Made by a program: the position numbers and the translations under genes
Assembly: GCF_009600315.1 (NCBI RefSeq)
Contig: NZ_WIWC01000002.1
Coordinates: 124,001 to 188,000, forward strand
DNA length: 64,000 nucleotides
Origin: Pseudomonas helleri
Lineage (GTDB): Bacteria; Pseudomonadota; Gammaproteobacteria; Pseudomonadales; Pseudomonadaceae
Reading direction: 5' to 3'
Notes under the pieces: generated by a model
Told to the model about the DNA's origin: nothing
What the model saw: only the letters and a program-made list of their open reading frames with translations
Database searches by the model: none
Shown here: in pieces, positions 23,615 through 33,027 of the stretch
How the letters are laid out: every line of letters begins with the position of its first letter
Numbering within the stretch: position 1 is the first letter of the stretch

Positions 23615-25649
23615 GACGGACTCCTTGAGCAGTCGCTTGCTTTAAGTCTTCGCATTGCGGGCAGGCCGGATGCTTTTGCTGTAACGCCTGCATTTGCGTC
23701 GCAGGCGCCAGCACAAGGCTGTGCAGGGCCTCGACTTCACCCGGTATTAATGGACTCGCCGGTGTCCCCGGCACTGGCGCACCGCCCAGCACAATCGGCG
23801 TGCTGCTGAAAATGCCTCCGGCGCCAATCACCAGATGCTGACCACCCGCCATCAACGTGATATTCGCCCCCGCTTCCAACACCACACGAGCACCCGCTTG
23901 AATGCTCACTTCTTGCCCGGCCTCAGCGGCCAGTAGTTGCCCCACCCGTGTGTGGCTGCTGGTGGCCACCTGCAAATGGTCGCTGGCCTTGAGCTGCACT
24001 TTGCGATCACCCGTGACGGTGTGTTGCTCCTGCGCCTTGAGCACCACCACGCTGTTACCCGTGACCCGGGTTTCGCTGGCGCCATCGATCTGCACGCGGC
24101 TGTCGTTTTTGATGTGCTGTTGCAGGTCGCGCTGGGCGTGCAGGTAAATCAGTTCCTGACCCTGACGGTCTTCGATGCGCAGTTCGTTGTAGCCGCTGCC
24201 ACCGGGGCTGCTGCGGCTGCGAAACACGCTTTGGGTCTTATTGGCGGGCAAGTCGTGCGCGACCGGGTTGAGGCTATTTGGTACGCACGCAAAAATGACC
24301 GGGAAATCCGGGTCTGCGTTGAGGTATTCCACCAGCACTTCCATGCCGACTCTGGGAATGGTCACAGCGCCATAGCCATCCCCGGCCCAACTGGACGACA
24401 CCCTGATCCAGCAACTGCTTTGCTCATTGTTGAGGTCGCTGCGATCCCAATGAAACTTGACGCGGACCCGCCCGAATTCATCGCAATGGATCTCTTCGCC
24501 CGCCGGCCCCGTGACGCGGGCGGTCTGGCTGCCAATGATGCGCGGCTTGGGGTAGACCTTTTGCGGGCGGTAAGTGACCTCCTCGGGGATACCCTCGAAG
24601 GTGTTGCGATAGCCCTGAATAAATTCGCCGGGCTGCACAGGCTGCCGGGGGCGGCCCTGTTCTTCCAGCACTTGCGGCTGTTTGCCTTCATGGTGAACCT
24701 GGGTCAGCAACCAGCGACCATTCCAGGAGGTGTTTTTATGCTCGCTCAGGGTCAGAAAGTGGCCACTGCACAGGCGCGGCTGATTGCTGCGGCCACCGGC
24801 CTGTCGATGGCCGCTTTGGTGACGCTCCAGCGTGCGCTGGCTAATCCGTTCGCCGTCGGCTTTCCCTTTGAAACCGCCGGGGTAGCTGTAATCCTCAAGT
24901 ACCCGGTCCTTGCGCTCGCAATGGCTGTCGGCCTCCAGCGTTCGGCTGGCTTTCTGGAAGTCGTAGTCGCGACGCACGATGTGGTTAGTGCCGATTTTTA
25001 GCTTCAGCTGAAAGTGGTCGATTGAGGGTTCGGCGGCGACCATGCCGTTATTGGGCACGTAAGGGGTGGGATGTTCCAGCGGAGTAAATGCCTGCTGTTT
25101 GTCGCCGAAAACCAGCGTGTGGCCGTCAGGTGAATGCTTGAAGTAATAGTGGAAGCCTTCTTCAAAACACAGGCGCTGAATAAAGTCCAAATCGGACTCG
25201 GCGTATTGCACGCAGTATTCGCGAGGCAAGCAGGGTGAAAAGGCATCGAAGGCGTAGGCATCGCTGAAAATGCCGTGTTCTTCGAGCAGTTGTTCAATGA
25301 TCTGCTGGACCGTCAGGTTCTGAAAGATACGGTGGTTGGTGCGATGGACCAGGTTGGCCAGATGGGGAGTCAAGGTCAAGCTATAGCGCGTCAGACGACT
25401 CCCGGGACTGCCCTTCTCAATGCTCGATATCTGCCCGTGAATACCGCTGCCCTGGCTGTCGAAGGCCAGAAAAGCGCTGTGGCCCAACAGGGTGTCGAGG
25501 TCAATGCCGGCCTGTTCGCTGACCAGTTCAATCGTGAAAGCATAGGGCGTGCTGATGGCCTCATCGCCCGAGAACTCCAGCACCTTGAAATCATGTTGAA
25601 CGTGTTGCATGTGCAGGCTGAAGGTGTGTTGACGGGCTGACGTGGACAT
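23601..25649 (-). CDS. vgrG: Type VI secretion spike protein VgrG
   Basis: Trimeric tip of the type VI needle. The 682 residues hold the gp27-like N-terminal part (FKVLEFSGDEAISTPYAFTIEL), the PREYCVQYAESDLDFIQRLCFEEG segment with its FEEG end, and the gp5-like OB domain around GRVRVKFHWDRSD and SSSWAGDGYGAVTIPRVGMEV. The beta-helix repeats with DUF2345-like sequence end near LMAGGQHLVIGAGGIF. The short C-terminal tail has CPQCEDLKQATAQ. No toxic C-terminal domain is fused, which agrees with a separate effector. No other structural T6SS gene is in the window, so this is an orphan cluster. Confidence 0.95.
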   Translation of the reverse strand: MSTSARQHTFSLHMQHVQHDFKVLEFSGDEAISTPYAFTIELVSEQAGIDLDTLLGHSAFLAFDSQGSGIHGQISSIEKGSPGSRLTRYSLTLTPHLANLVHRTNHRIFQNLTVQQIIEQLLEEHGIFSDAYAFDAFSPCLPREYCVQYAESDLDFIQRLCFEEGFHYYFKHSPDGHTLVFGDKQQAFTPLEHPTPYVPNNGMVAAEPSIDHFQLKLKIGTNHIVRRDYDFQKASRTLEADSHCERKDRVLEDYSYPGGFKGKADGERISQRTLERHQSGHRQAGGRSNQPRLCSGHFLTLSEHKNTSWNGRWLLTQVHHEGKQPQVLEEQGRPRQPVQPGEFIQGYRNTFEGIPEEVTYRPQKVYPKPRIIGSQTARVTGPAGEEIHCDEFGRVRVKFHWDRSDLNNEQSSCWIRVSSSWAGDGYGAVTIPRVGMEVLVEYLNADPDFPVIFACVPNSLNPVAHDLPANKTQSVFRSRSSPGGSGYNELRIEDRQGQELIYLHAQRDLQQHIKNDSRVQIDGASETRVTGNSVVVLKAQEQHTVTGDRKVQLKASDHLQVATSSHTRVGQLLAAEAGQEVSIQAGARVVLEAGANITLMAGGQHLVIGAGGIFSSTPIVLGGAPVPGTPASPLIPGEVEALHSLVLAPATQMQALQQKHPACPQCEDLKQATAQGVRHVDA

Positions 25650-25847
25650 ACCGGGTTCCTCCCTGAATAAAGGGCTGAACGCTAACGGATAGATGGGTGA
25701 TGGGGGTGTAGGAGGATTCTGAAAGATTCCTAATAAGTATTACCGATTGTTCGGTGCTGGAGATGAAGTGACGGTGGGAACACGATTAAAGGCTGTGCAG
25801 TCGCTGACGAGTCACGGCTCAGCAATGACTGCTGTTTTCAGCGAGGG

Positions 25848-27227
25848 TTACACCGGCAAATACAGGCCAAAAGTATTTCTCCCCTTGCTGCTGGTGACAA
25901 AGACTTCTCCACCGTGCATCAGCGTGATGGCTTTGACGATGGCCAATCCCAGTCCGTGATTGGCGCCGCTGTTATGCCGCGAGGCATCGACGCGATAAAA
26001 GCGTTCAAACAAACGGGGTAAATGCTCCTCGGCAATAGGCTCGCCGGGGTTGCTGATGGTGATGCCCACACGCTCCGCACTTTGGGTGATCACAACCTCG
26101 ATGGAGTGTCCGGCTTCGGTGTGCTGCACGGCGTTGTTGAGCAGGTTAATCAGGGCTCGGCGCAGGTGGGCTTTTTCAATATTGACCTCGGCATCGCCAC
26201 TGACATGAACCTCTATCTGAGCGTCTTCCATGATGAACTCCAGATAATCCAGTGTGGTTGCCACCTCATCTGCCAAGGACACGCGGCTCAGTTTACTGGC
26301 CTTGCTGCCTTGATCCGCACTGGCTAAAAACAGCATGTCGTTAATGATGCTGCGCAGCCGCTCCAGTTCTTCAAGGTTGGATTGCAGCACCTCGAAGTAA
26401 TGTTCTGCCGAGCGCCCGCGGGTCAGTGCAACTTGGGTCTGACCAATCAGGTTGGTCAACGGCGAGCGCAGTTCGTGGGCCACGTCGGCGTTGAACGACT
26501 CCAGTCGGGTATAGGCTTGTTCAACCCGCTCAAGGGTTGAATTGAACGCGTTGACGAATTGGTCCAGCTCCGGCGGCAAAGCGTCCAGGTGCAAGCGCCC
26601 GGACAAGCGTGGCGGGGTGAGTTTTTGCGCTTCTTCGGACAGTCTGATCAAAGGTTTGAGACCCATTTTGGCCACCCAATAACCCAGCAGTGATGCCAGC
26701 AGCACCCCGATAATCGCCAGGCTGATGAGCGCCACCAGCAAGTGGTGCTGGGTTTGGCGAAAGGTCTCGGTGTCGATGGCTATCAAAAAGCGCAGTTTCG
26801 GGCGTTGCTCCCTGGCGGGCATCTGGCTGACCAGCACCTTGAACGGATAAGCCTCGCCGGGCAGTTGCACATCGCGTACGCCTGTCGGGCCTTGGGCAAA
26901 TGCCCGCAGCGCTGCATCCGGGTGGCCATATTCGTAAGCGGGGTCGTCACTGATGACCCAAAAGTGAATGCGTTTGTCTTCCTCGCTGAGCAGCTTGAGC
27001 TTGCTGCTCATCTTGGCCCAATGCTCCGGGTTGCCAAATCGGTTGATCGACGACTCCAGCACGCTGTAACGCGCGTCCAGCTCGGCTTCGGGGAGCAAGC
27101 CGATACTTTTGTCGACTTGCTGGTACAGCGCTCCGCCTATCAGCACGAATACCAACAAGGCCACCAGCGTGAACAGAGCGCTCAGGCGCAGGGCGATGGC
27201 GTTCAAGCGATTGGAGCGCCTAGTCAC
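25848..27227 (-). CDS. Sensor histidine kinase, heavy-metal (CusS/CopS) type
   Basis: Inner membrane kinase of 459 residues: membrane segment at 11-32, a periplasmic part of about 130 residues, second membrane segment at about 163-185, then HAMP, HisKA with phospho-accepting His251 (DVAHELRSPLTNL) and the ATPase domain with NLLNNAVQHTEAGHS and GLGLAIVKAITLMHGG. The start is a GTG at 27227 overlapping the regulator gene by 8 bases. The family mostly senses periplasmic copper, silver or similar ions, though some members sense other stress. The ligand is not evident here. Confidence 0.88.
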   Translation of the reverse strand: MTRRSNRLNAIALRLSALFTLVALLVFVLIGGALYQQVDKSIGLLPEAELDARYSVLESSINRFGNPEHWAKMSSKLKLLSEEDKRIHFWVISDDPAYEYGHPDAALRAFAQGPTGVRDVQLPGEAYPFKVLVSQMPAREQRPKLRFLIAIDTETFRQTQHHLLVALISLAIIGVLLASLLGYWVAKMGLKPLIRLSEEAQKLTPPRLSGRLHLDALPPELDQFVNAFNSTLERVEQAYTRLESFNADVAHELRSPLTNLIGQTQVALTRGRSAEHYFEVLQSNLEELERLRSIINDMLFLASADQGSKASKLSRVSLADEVATTLDYLEFIMEDAQIEVHVSGDAEVNIEKAHLRRALINLLNNAVQHTEAGHSIEVVITQSAERVGITISNPGEPIAEEHLPRLFERFYRVDASRHNSGANHGLGLAIVKAITLMHGGEVFVTSSKGRNTFGLYLPV

Positions 27228-27894
27228 TGCGCCGCTCCAGCACGTAACCCATGCCGCGGATGGTGTGCAGCAATTTGTGCTCGAAGGGGCCATCGAGTTT
27301 GGCGCGCAAGCGTTTGATCGCCACTTCGACCACATTGGCATCGCTGTCAAAATTGATGTCCCAGACCATTTCGGCGATGGCCGTTTTAGACAGGATTTCA
27401 CCCTGGCGCCGCGCCAGCACGCTGAGCAGTGAAAATTCCTTGGCGGTCAGGTCCAACCGACTACCGGAGCGGGTCGCCTTGCGGCTGATCAAGTCGATCC
27501 ACAAGTCATCGACGGTGACTTGCACTGGTTCATGACCGCCGCTGCGCCGGGTCAGGGCTTGCAGGCGGGCGACCAGCTCCAGAAATGAAAAGGGCTTGCC
27601 CAGGTAATCATCAGCCCCCTCGCGCAGGCCGCGAATACGGTCTTCAACCCGCTCGCGGGCGGTCAGCATGATCACCGGGGTTTGCTTGCGCGCGCGCAGG
27701 GCACGCAACACGCCAAAGCCATCCAGCCCCGGCAGCATCACATCGAGCACGATCACCGCGTAATCGCTCTCTAACGCCAGGTGCAAGCCTTCGATGCCAT
27801 CGCGGGCCACATCCACCGTATAGCCTTGTTCGGTCAGGCCGCGGTGCAGGTAGTCGGCGGTTTTCTCTTCGTCTTCAATAATCAGAACGCGCAT
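27220..27894 (-). CDS. OmpR-type response regulator (CusR/CopR-like)
   Basis: The 224 residues show a receiver domain with phospho-acceptor Asp51 (VIVLDVMLPGLDGFGVLRALRARKQTPVIMLTA) and conserved Lys in YLGKPFSFLEL. A winged-helix output domain ends in HTIRGMGYVLERR. ATG is 8 bases downstream of the pump gene stop, and the sensor kinase overlaps its end. The layout adaptor-pump-regulator-kinase on one strand suggests that the pair controls its own efflux operon. Confidence 0.92.
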   Translation of the reverse strand: MRVLIIEDEEKTADYLHRGLTEQGYTVDVARDGIEGLHLALESDYAVIVLDVMLPGLDGFGVLRALRARKQTPVIMLTARERVEDRIRGLREGADDYLGKPFSFLELVARLQALTRRSGGHEPVQVTVDDLWIDLISRKATRSGSRLDLTAKEFSLLSVLARRQGEILSKTAIAEMVWDINFDSDANVVEVAIKRLRAKLDGPFEHKLLHTIRGMGYVLERRSD

Positions 27895-27902
27895 AACCCG
27901 CC

Positions 27903-30900
27903 TCAGTGATTCGTCGCCAGCACGCTGACGGCTTTGGAACGATGGAACAATCGCTCAAGCCACAAGTATATGACTGGCGTAGTAAACAGCGTCAGCGCCT
28001 GGCTTACCAGCAACCCGCCGACAACGGCAATGCCCAATGGCTGACGCAACTCTGCGCCGGTGCCATAACCGAGCATCAACGGCAGTGCGCCGAGCAAGGC
28101 GGCGAGGGTGGTCATGATGATGGGCCGAAAACGTGTCAGGCAAGCTTCGTAGATAGCCTGTTCGGGGGTTAAACCGCGAGTGCGCTGAGCATCGAGGGCG
28201 AAGTCGACCATCAAAATGCCGTTTTTCTTGACGATACCAATCAGCAGCACCAACCCGATCAGCGCCATGATCGAGAAGTCTTGCCCGCACAGCCAAAGCA
28301 TCAGTAGCGCGCCTAGCCCTGCCGAGGGCAGGGTCGAGATGATGGTCAGCGGATGAACAAGACTTTCGTACAGCACACCGAGAATGATGTACACCGCCAC
28401 CAGCGCCGCCAGAATCAGCCACGGCTGGCTGGCCAGCGAGCTTTGGAAGGCTTGTGCCGCGCCCTGAAAGTTGCCGCTGATGGTGGCCGGCATGCCGATC
28501 TCGTTCTTCGCCTGATTGAGCATCACCACCGCGTCGCCCAGTGCCACGCCGGGAGCAAGGTTAAAGGACAGGTTGGCGGCCGGGAACATCCCGTCATGGC
28601 TGATCGACAACGGCCCGCTGACCGGCGCATCGACTTTGGCCACGGCGGACAACGGCACCATCTCGCCATTGAGCGGCGAGCGCAGATAGAAGTAGTTAAG
28701 GCTTTCGGCCTTGCCGCGTTGCTGTGCATCGACCTCCAGAATCACGTTGTACTGGTTGATCTCGGTCTGGAACTCATTGACCTGACGCTGGCCGAACGCG
28801 TCATACAGCGCCTCGTCCACATCGGTGGCCGTAAGCCCGAAGCGGGCGGCGGCGTTTCGGTCAATGCTGAGATGGGTGATGCTGCCGCCCAGTTGCAGAT
28901 CGTTGGACAAGTCGCGGAAGGCCGGGTTGGCCCGCAGTTTTTCGGTCAAACGTTGAGTCCAGGTCGTGAGCGTCGGCCCATCGTTGCTTTTAAGCACGTA
29001 TTGATACTGACTGCGGCTTGGCCCTGAGCTGAGGTTGATGTCTTGCCCGGCGCGCAGGTACAGCACGATGCCCGGCACCTTGGCCAGTTGCGGGCGGATA
29101 CGGTCGATAAATTCGCTGGCAGACACGTCGCGGTCGCCGCGATCCTTGAGGGCGATCCAGAAACGCCCGTTGGCGATGGTCTGGTTGCTGCCCGTCACCC
29201 CCACAGAGTGGGAAAACGCCTGCACGGCGGGGTCATTGCTGACGATGTCGGCCAGCGCCAAATGCTTTTGTTTCATGTCGGTAAATGAAATATCGGACGC
29301 CGCCTCGGTGGTGCCGAGCACGAAGCCGGTGTCTTGCACCGGAAAGAAGCCCTTGGGGATCAGCACATAACCCGCGATGGCCATCGCCAAGGTGACAGCG
29401 AAGATCCCCAGCATCAGCCGCTGGTGCGCCAGTGCCCGTTGCAACGCTCTGTCGTAAAGCCCCAGCAAACGCTCACCAAAACCGGGTTTGGCATCGGCGT
29501 GGTGGTGCGGCGCTCGCATAAATAGCGCCGCCAGCGTGGGCGCCAGGGTCAGCGACACCAGCACCGAAATCAAAATGGTCGAGGTGGCGGTCAGGGCGAA
29601 CTCCTTGAACAGACGGCCCACCACGCCACCCATGAACAGCAGCGGGATAAAGGCTGCCACCAGCGAAAAGCTGATCGAAATCACGGTGAAGCCTATTTCG
29701 CTGGAGCCTTTGATGGCCGCATCGCGCATGCTCTCGCCCGCTTCGAGGTGGCGGTGAATGTTCTCCACCACCACGATGGCATCGTCGACCACAAAGCCCA
29801 CGGCCACCACAATGGCCACCAGCGTCAGGTTATTCAGGCTGAAGCCCAGCACATACATCAGGGCAAAGCTGGCAATCAGTGACACACCGAGCACGGCGGA
29901 TACGATCAGGGTGGCTGACCATTGGCGCAAGAACAGGGCCATCACGGCGATCACCAACAGAACGGCAATCAACAAGGTGATTTCCACCTCGTGCAAGGAC
30001 GCACGAATGGTTTTGGTGCGATCGCTCAGCACGGTGACTTCAACCGATGCCGGGAGCATCGCTTGCAAGCCGGGCAGGGCGGCCTGAATACGGTCGACCG
30101 TCTCGACGATATTGGCGCCGGGCTGGCGCGAAATCACTAGATTAAGCCCCGGCTGGTGGCCGGACCAGGCTTGCACGTAATCATTTTCGGAGCCGTTGAC
30201 CACCCGCGCCACGTCCCGCAGTTGGACCGGAGCGCCGTCTTTGTACGAGATCACCAACTGGTTGTACTCGTCGGCGTTGAACAATTGATCGTTGGTCGAC
30301 AGGGTCGAAATGCTCGACGGCCCGTACAGCGCGCCTTTGGCCAGATTGAGGCTGGTCTGTTGAATGGCCAGCCGTATATCGGCCAGTGTCAGGCCAATGG
30401 CGGCCAGTTTGTCCGCAGACGCTTGTACCCGGATCGCCGGGCGTTGTTGGCCCGTAATGTTGATCAGGCCCACGCCGTCGATCTGGCTGATCTGCCGGGC
30501 CAGCAAGGTTTCGACGTAATCGCTCAGCTCGGTGCCGGGCATCTGTATTGAGCTGATACTCAGAATCAGCACCGGGCTGTCTGCCGGGTTGACCTTGCGC
30601 CAGGTCGGAAGCGTCGGCATGTCTTTAGGTAATTTGCCCGATGCAGTATTGATGGCCGCCTGCACTTCCTGCGCGGCGGTATCGATGCTTTTGTCGAGGG
30701 TGAATTGCAGGGTCAGGGTGGTCGAACCCAGCGCGCTGCTGGAGGTCATTTGGGTCATGCCGGGGATGGCGCTGAACTGCACTTCCAGTGGGGTGGCCAC
30801 CGACGACGCCATTGTGTCAGGGCTGGCGCCGGGTAATTGCGCCGAGACTTGAATGGTCGGAAATTCTGCCTCGGGCAAGGGCGCGATGGGCAACCGAGGG

Positions 30901-30998
30901 AAGGCAATCAGCCCCAGTAACACCAGCGCAAAGGTCAGGAGCACCGTGGCTATCGGGTGATCAACACACCAGGCGGAGAGCGAGCGGCTGCGGCTCAT
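27903..30998 (-). CDS. RND efflux pump permease, MdtB/MdtC-like (HAE1)
   Basis: Proton-driven inner membrane pump of 1031 residues with the RND layout: a first membrane helix, a large periplasmic porter region, helices with GFVVDDAIVVVENIHRHLE (the two charged Asp of helix 4), and a repeat of this layout in the second half. It fits the MdtB/MdtC/MuxBC group of drug and bile salt exporters rather than the CusA metal pumps. The ATG overlaps the adaptor stop by four bases. No outer membrane partner is encoded in this operon, so it probably borrows a shared TolC-like channel. Confidence 0.93.
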   Translation of the reverse strand: MSRSRSLSAWCVDHPIATVLLTFALVLLGLIAFPRLPIAPLPEAEFPTIQVSAQLPGASPDTMASSVATPLEVQFSAIPGMTQMTSSSALGSTTLTLQFTLDKSIDTAAQEVQAAINTASGKLPKDMPTLPTWRKVNPADSPVLILSISSIQMPGTELSDYVETLLARQISQIDGVGLINITGQQRPAIRVQASADKLAAIGLTLADIRLAIQQTSLNLAKGALYGPSSISTLSTNDQLFNADEYNQLVISYKDGAPVQLRDVARVVNGSENDYVQAWSGHQPGLNLVISRQPGANIVETVDRIQAALPGLQAMLPASVEVTVLSDRTKTIRASLHEVEITLLIAVLLVIAVMALFLRQWSATLIVSAVLGVSLIASFALMYVLGFSLNNLTLVAIVVAVGFVVDDAIVVVENIHRHLEAGESMRDAAIKGSSEIGFTVISISFSLVAAFIPLLFMGGVVGRLFKEFALTATSTILISVLVSLTLAPTLAALFMRAPHHHADAKPGFGERLLGLYDRALQRALAHQRLMLGIFAVTLAMAIAGYVLIPKGFFPVQDTGFVLGTTEAASDISFTDMKQKHLALADIVSNDPAVQAFSHSVGVTGSNQTIANGRFWIALKDRGDRDVSASEFIDRIRPQLAKVPGIVLYLRAGQDINLSSGPSRSQYQYVLKSNDGPTLTTWTQRLTEKLRANPAFRDLSNDLQLGGSITHLSIDRNAAARFGLTATDVDEALYDAFGQRQVNEFQTEINQYNVILEVDAQQRGKAESLNYFYLRSPLNGEMVPLSAVAKVDAPVSGPLSISHDGMFPAANLSFNLAPGVALGDAVVMLNQAKNEIGMPATISGNFQGAAQAFQSSLASQPWLILAALVAVYIILGVLYESLVHPLTIISTLPSAGLGALLMLWLCGQDFSIMALIGLVLLIGIVKKNGILMVDFALDAQRTRGLTPEQAIYEACLTRFRPIIMTTLAALLGALPLMLGYGTGAELRQPLGIAVVGGLLVSQALTLFTTPVIYLWLERLFHRSKAVSVLATNH

Positions 30999-32158
30999 GG
31001 CTGCACCGGCGGATTGCGGGGTGGCTCGGTTAACGCCGGTTCGCTCAACACAGTGATGTGTGAGCCGGGCTTAAGCCGTGACTGGCCATCGCTGACCAGG
31101 GTGTCGCCTACCTTGACCCCGCTGATCACGCTCCGCGCCGTGTCCTGATAGACCACCTGCACGGGCACGGTTTCAACCTTGTCACCCACCGTGCGGTACA
31201 CAAAGTAATTATCCAGCCCGCGCTGCACCACCTGCGGCGGCACCACCAGCGCGTTCTTCTCAAGCCCGGTCTGGATCTCGATATTGACCAACTGGCCTGG
31301 CCACAATGTGTGGCTGGGGTTATCGAATTGAGCTTTGACTTTGATCGTGCCGGTGGTTGCAGAGACCTGATTGTCGATCAGACTCAAGCGGCCTTGGCCC
31401 AGCGGCGTGCCACCGGGGCCGGCGTTACCGAGAAAGGCTTTGACCAAGGCTGGCTGCGGGGCGTCGAGCAGCGTGTGCAAGGTCGGCAGCCACTGTTGCG
31501 GTAATGAGAACTCCACGGCAATCGGGTCGAGTTGGGTGACGGAAAACAGCCCCTGCGTGTCACTGACCCGCAGAAAGTTGCCGGGGTCGACGCTACGAAT
31601 CCCGACGCGGCCCGTAACCGGCGAGTGAATTTGCGTGTACGACAACTGAACCTGAGCGGCAGCAATCGCCGCTTGAAAGCCCTGCGCCGTGGCTTTGAGT
31701 TCATTGACCAAGGCTTGTTGCTGATCGAGGGTTTGCCTGGATACGCCGTTGTCGACACTCAGCAGTTGATAGCGCTTGAGGTCAATATTGGCGACTTTCA
31801 ATTGAGCCTGATTTTGCGCCAGTTGGGCGTTGGCCTGATTGAGGCTGGCCTTGATTGAGCGGTCATCGAGTGTGGCCAGCAGTTCGCCAGCCTTGACCGT
31901 CTGACCTTCCTTGACCAGCAGTTGGGTGAGAATGCCGTCGATCTGCGGGCGAATCATCACACTGTGCAAAGACAATACGGCGCCGATCCCCGTGACATAA
32001 CGCGGTACATCCTGCGAAACCACCTGCACCACCCTGACCGGTACGGGCGCAGCGCTGGCCGACTTGACGGGTGTCGGGCGCGTTGCCCACCACAGGGTGC
32101 CAGCGATAAGGGCAACGACTAACGTGCCCAGCAACATTTTATTGGTTTTAGTGGGCAT
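30995..32158 (-). CDS. RND membrane fusion protein (MdtA-like adaptor)
   Basis: Periplasmic adaptor of 387 residues, anchored by an N-terminal membrane segment (LLGTLVVALIAGTLWWA). The lipoyl half-motifs are GILTQLLVKEGQTVKAGELLATLDD and later VTGRVGIRSVDPGNFLRVSD, separated by an alpha-helical hairpin (LNQANAQLAQNQAQLKVANI). The beta-barrel and C-terminal parts follow. First gene of the minus-strand operon. The upstream gap to 32354 holds the promoter and a possible regulator site. Confidence 0.93.
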   Translation of the reverse strand: MPTKTNKMLLGTLVVALIAGTLWWATRPTPVKSASAAPVPVRVVQVVSQDVPRYVTGIGAVLSLHSVMIRPQIDGILTQLLVKEGQTVKAGELLATLDDRSIKASLNQANAQLAQNQAQLKVANIDLKRYQLLSVDNGVSRQTLDQQQALVNELKATAQGFQAAIAAAQVQLSYTQIHSPVTGRVGIRSVDPGNFLRVSDTQGLFSVTQLDPIAVEFSLPQQWLPTLHTLLDAPQPALVKAFLGNAGPGGTPLGQGRLSLIDNQVSATTGTIKVKAQFDNPSHTLWPGQLVNIEIQTGLEKNALVVPPQVVQRGLDNYFVYRTVGDKVETVPVQVVYQDTARSVISGVKVGDTLVSDGQSRLKPGSHITVLSEPALTEPPRNPPVQP

Positions 32159-32228
32159 GCCGGTTAGACGCCGTGTGCGTGAGAGTGTTCATCCAAGGTT
32201 TATAGCGCGTGAACCCGGTCAATACAGT

Positions 32229-32257
32229 GACGGCTAACTGACATTACCGACAGCTAA
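32229..32257 (-). promoter_or_regulatory. Candidate response-regulator direct repeat upstream of the RND operon
   Basis: GACGGCTAA at 32229-32237 and GACAGCTAA at 32249-32257 are direct repeats, 20 bases apart centre to centre, in the gap between the adaptor gene and the divergent gene at 32355. OmpR-type regulators bind direct repeats on one face of the helix, so this could be the operator of the regulator at 27220-27894. It could equally serve the divergent gene. Confidence 0.3.
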
Positions 32258-32354
32258 ATCAAAAAAATGTAAACGCTGGTGAGGATCTGTCATGGGAGGC
32301 CGATAGCCTCATTAACAAGAGGAGCGCTCCAGCGTTCCCGCACGGAGATGCATC

Positions 32355-32690
32355 ATGAAGAATGTAGCGTTCGGGCTGTCGGCATACGTGGTGTTGGGGC
32401 TGATCAATGAGGTGAGTGCCCAGCCAGCCGTAGAGGGGGGAACCCTCTATTTTCGCGGCTCAATCGTCGAGCGCATGTGCGAGTTGGGTACGGGCGCTTC
32501 GGTCACGTATGGCGCGGCAACCCAGCATCTCAACGTCACGCCCTCTGTCGTACTGACCGTGAACCGCGCCACCCGATTATGTCGCTTCGCAGACCTACCG
32601 TTTGTCGCGACGTATCAGGTGCTCGAACCCGCAGGCGCCCGTACAGCGTCATCAAAGGAAAAGGGCGTAGTAACTATTTCCTACTTGTGA
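32355..32690 (+). CDS. Small secreted fimbrin-like protein
   Basis: The 111 residues begin with a signal peptide (cleavage near VSAQPAV). They continue with GGTLYFRGSIVERMCELG, resembling the start of chaperone-usher pilins (a glycine-rich strand, then Cys), with a second Cys about 36 residues on (TRLCRFAD), and end with VVTISYL. This fits the outline of a single, short pilin-type domain. No chaperone or usher gene is nearby, so a role in an assembled fimbria is doubtful. An AGATGCATC-like sequence precedes the ATG with GGAG at 32345-32348. Confidence 0.6.
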   Translation: MKNVAFGLSAYVVLGLINEVSAQPAVEGGTLYFRGSIVERMCELGTGASVTYGAATQHLNVTPSVVLTVNRATRLCRFADLPFVATYQVLEPAGARTASSKEKGVVTISYL

Positions 32691-32771
32691 CTGCGCGGCG
32701 GAGGAATCAGGCAGGTATACTGCGCGGCTGTTCGCCAATTGGCCTGATTATTCCCGTATCCCGGAGCTTTC

Positions 32772-33011
32772 ATGACTACTCCTGCACCAACAACCGCTCC
32801 TGATGCTGTGGACACGGTTGACAGTGAAACCAGCCTCAATGCTGTAGAAAAGCCGGTAATCCCGGCCTTCAAATTTCCGTTCAAGCCCGCTGAGTTTGCT
32901 AAAGCCAAATCTCAGGGCAAAGCCTATTACCAGAAAAGCGGTCTTGGCGGCCACGACACAACGCCGGGCGCACCGCCACATGGCACGCGTAAAACCATGG
33001 GTAAACGCTGA
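32772..33011 (+). CDS. Conserved small hypothetical protein
   Basis: A 79-residue polar protein with no membrane segment. The N-terminal 25 residues are acidic and rich in Thr and Ala. The middle has the repeated aromatic PAFKFPFKPAEFAKAKSQ and the end is basic, GLGGHDTTPGAPPHGTRKTMGKR. GGAG stands 6-9 bases before the ATG. The C-terminal pattern HDxTPGxxPxGTRKxMGKR looks like that of small conserved Pseudomonas proteins of unknown function; I recognise it only as such. It is convergent with the acetyltransferase gene, 16 bases apart. Confidence 0.65.
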   Translation: MTTPAPTTAPDAVDTVDSETSLNAVEKPVIPAFKFPFKPAEFAKAKSQGKAYYQKSGLGGHDTTPGAPPHGTRKTMGKR

Positions 33012-33027
33012 TCCGCTGAACGTTGGG

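Noticed and set aside
32681..32908. Minus-strand open frame of 75 codons
   Set aside because: It lies opposite the plus-strand gene at 32772, which has a ribosome site and a conserved-looking basic end.
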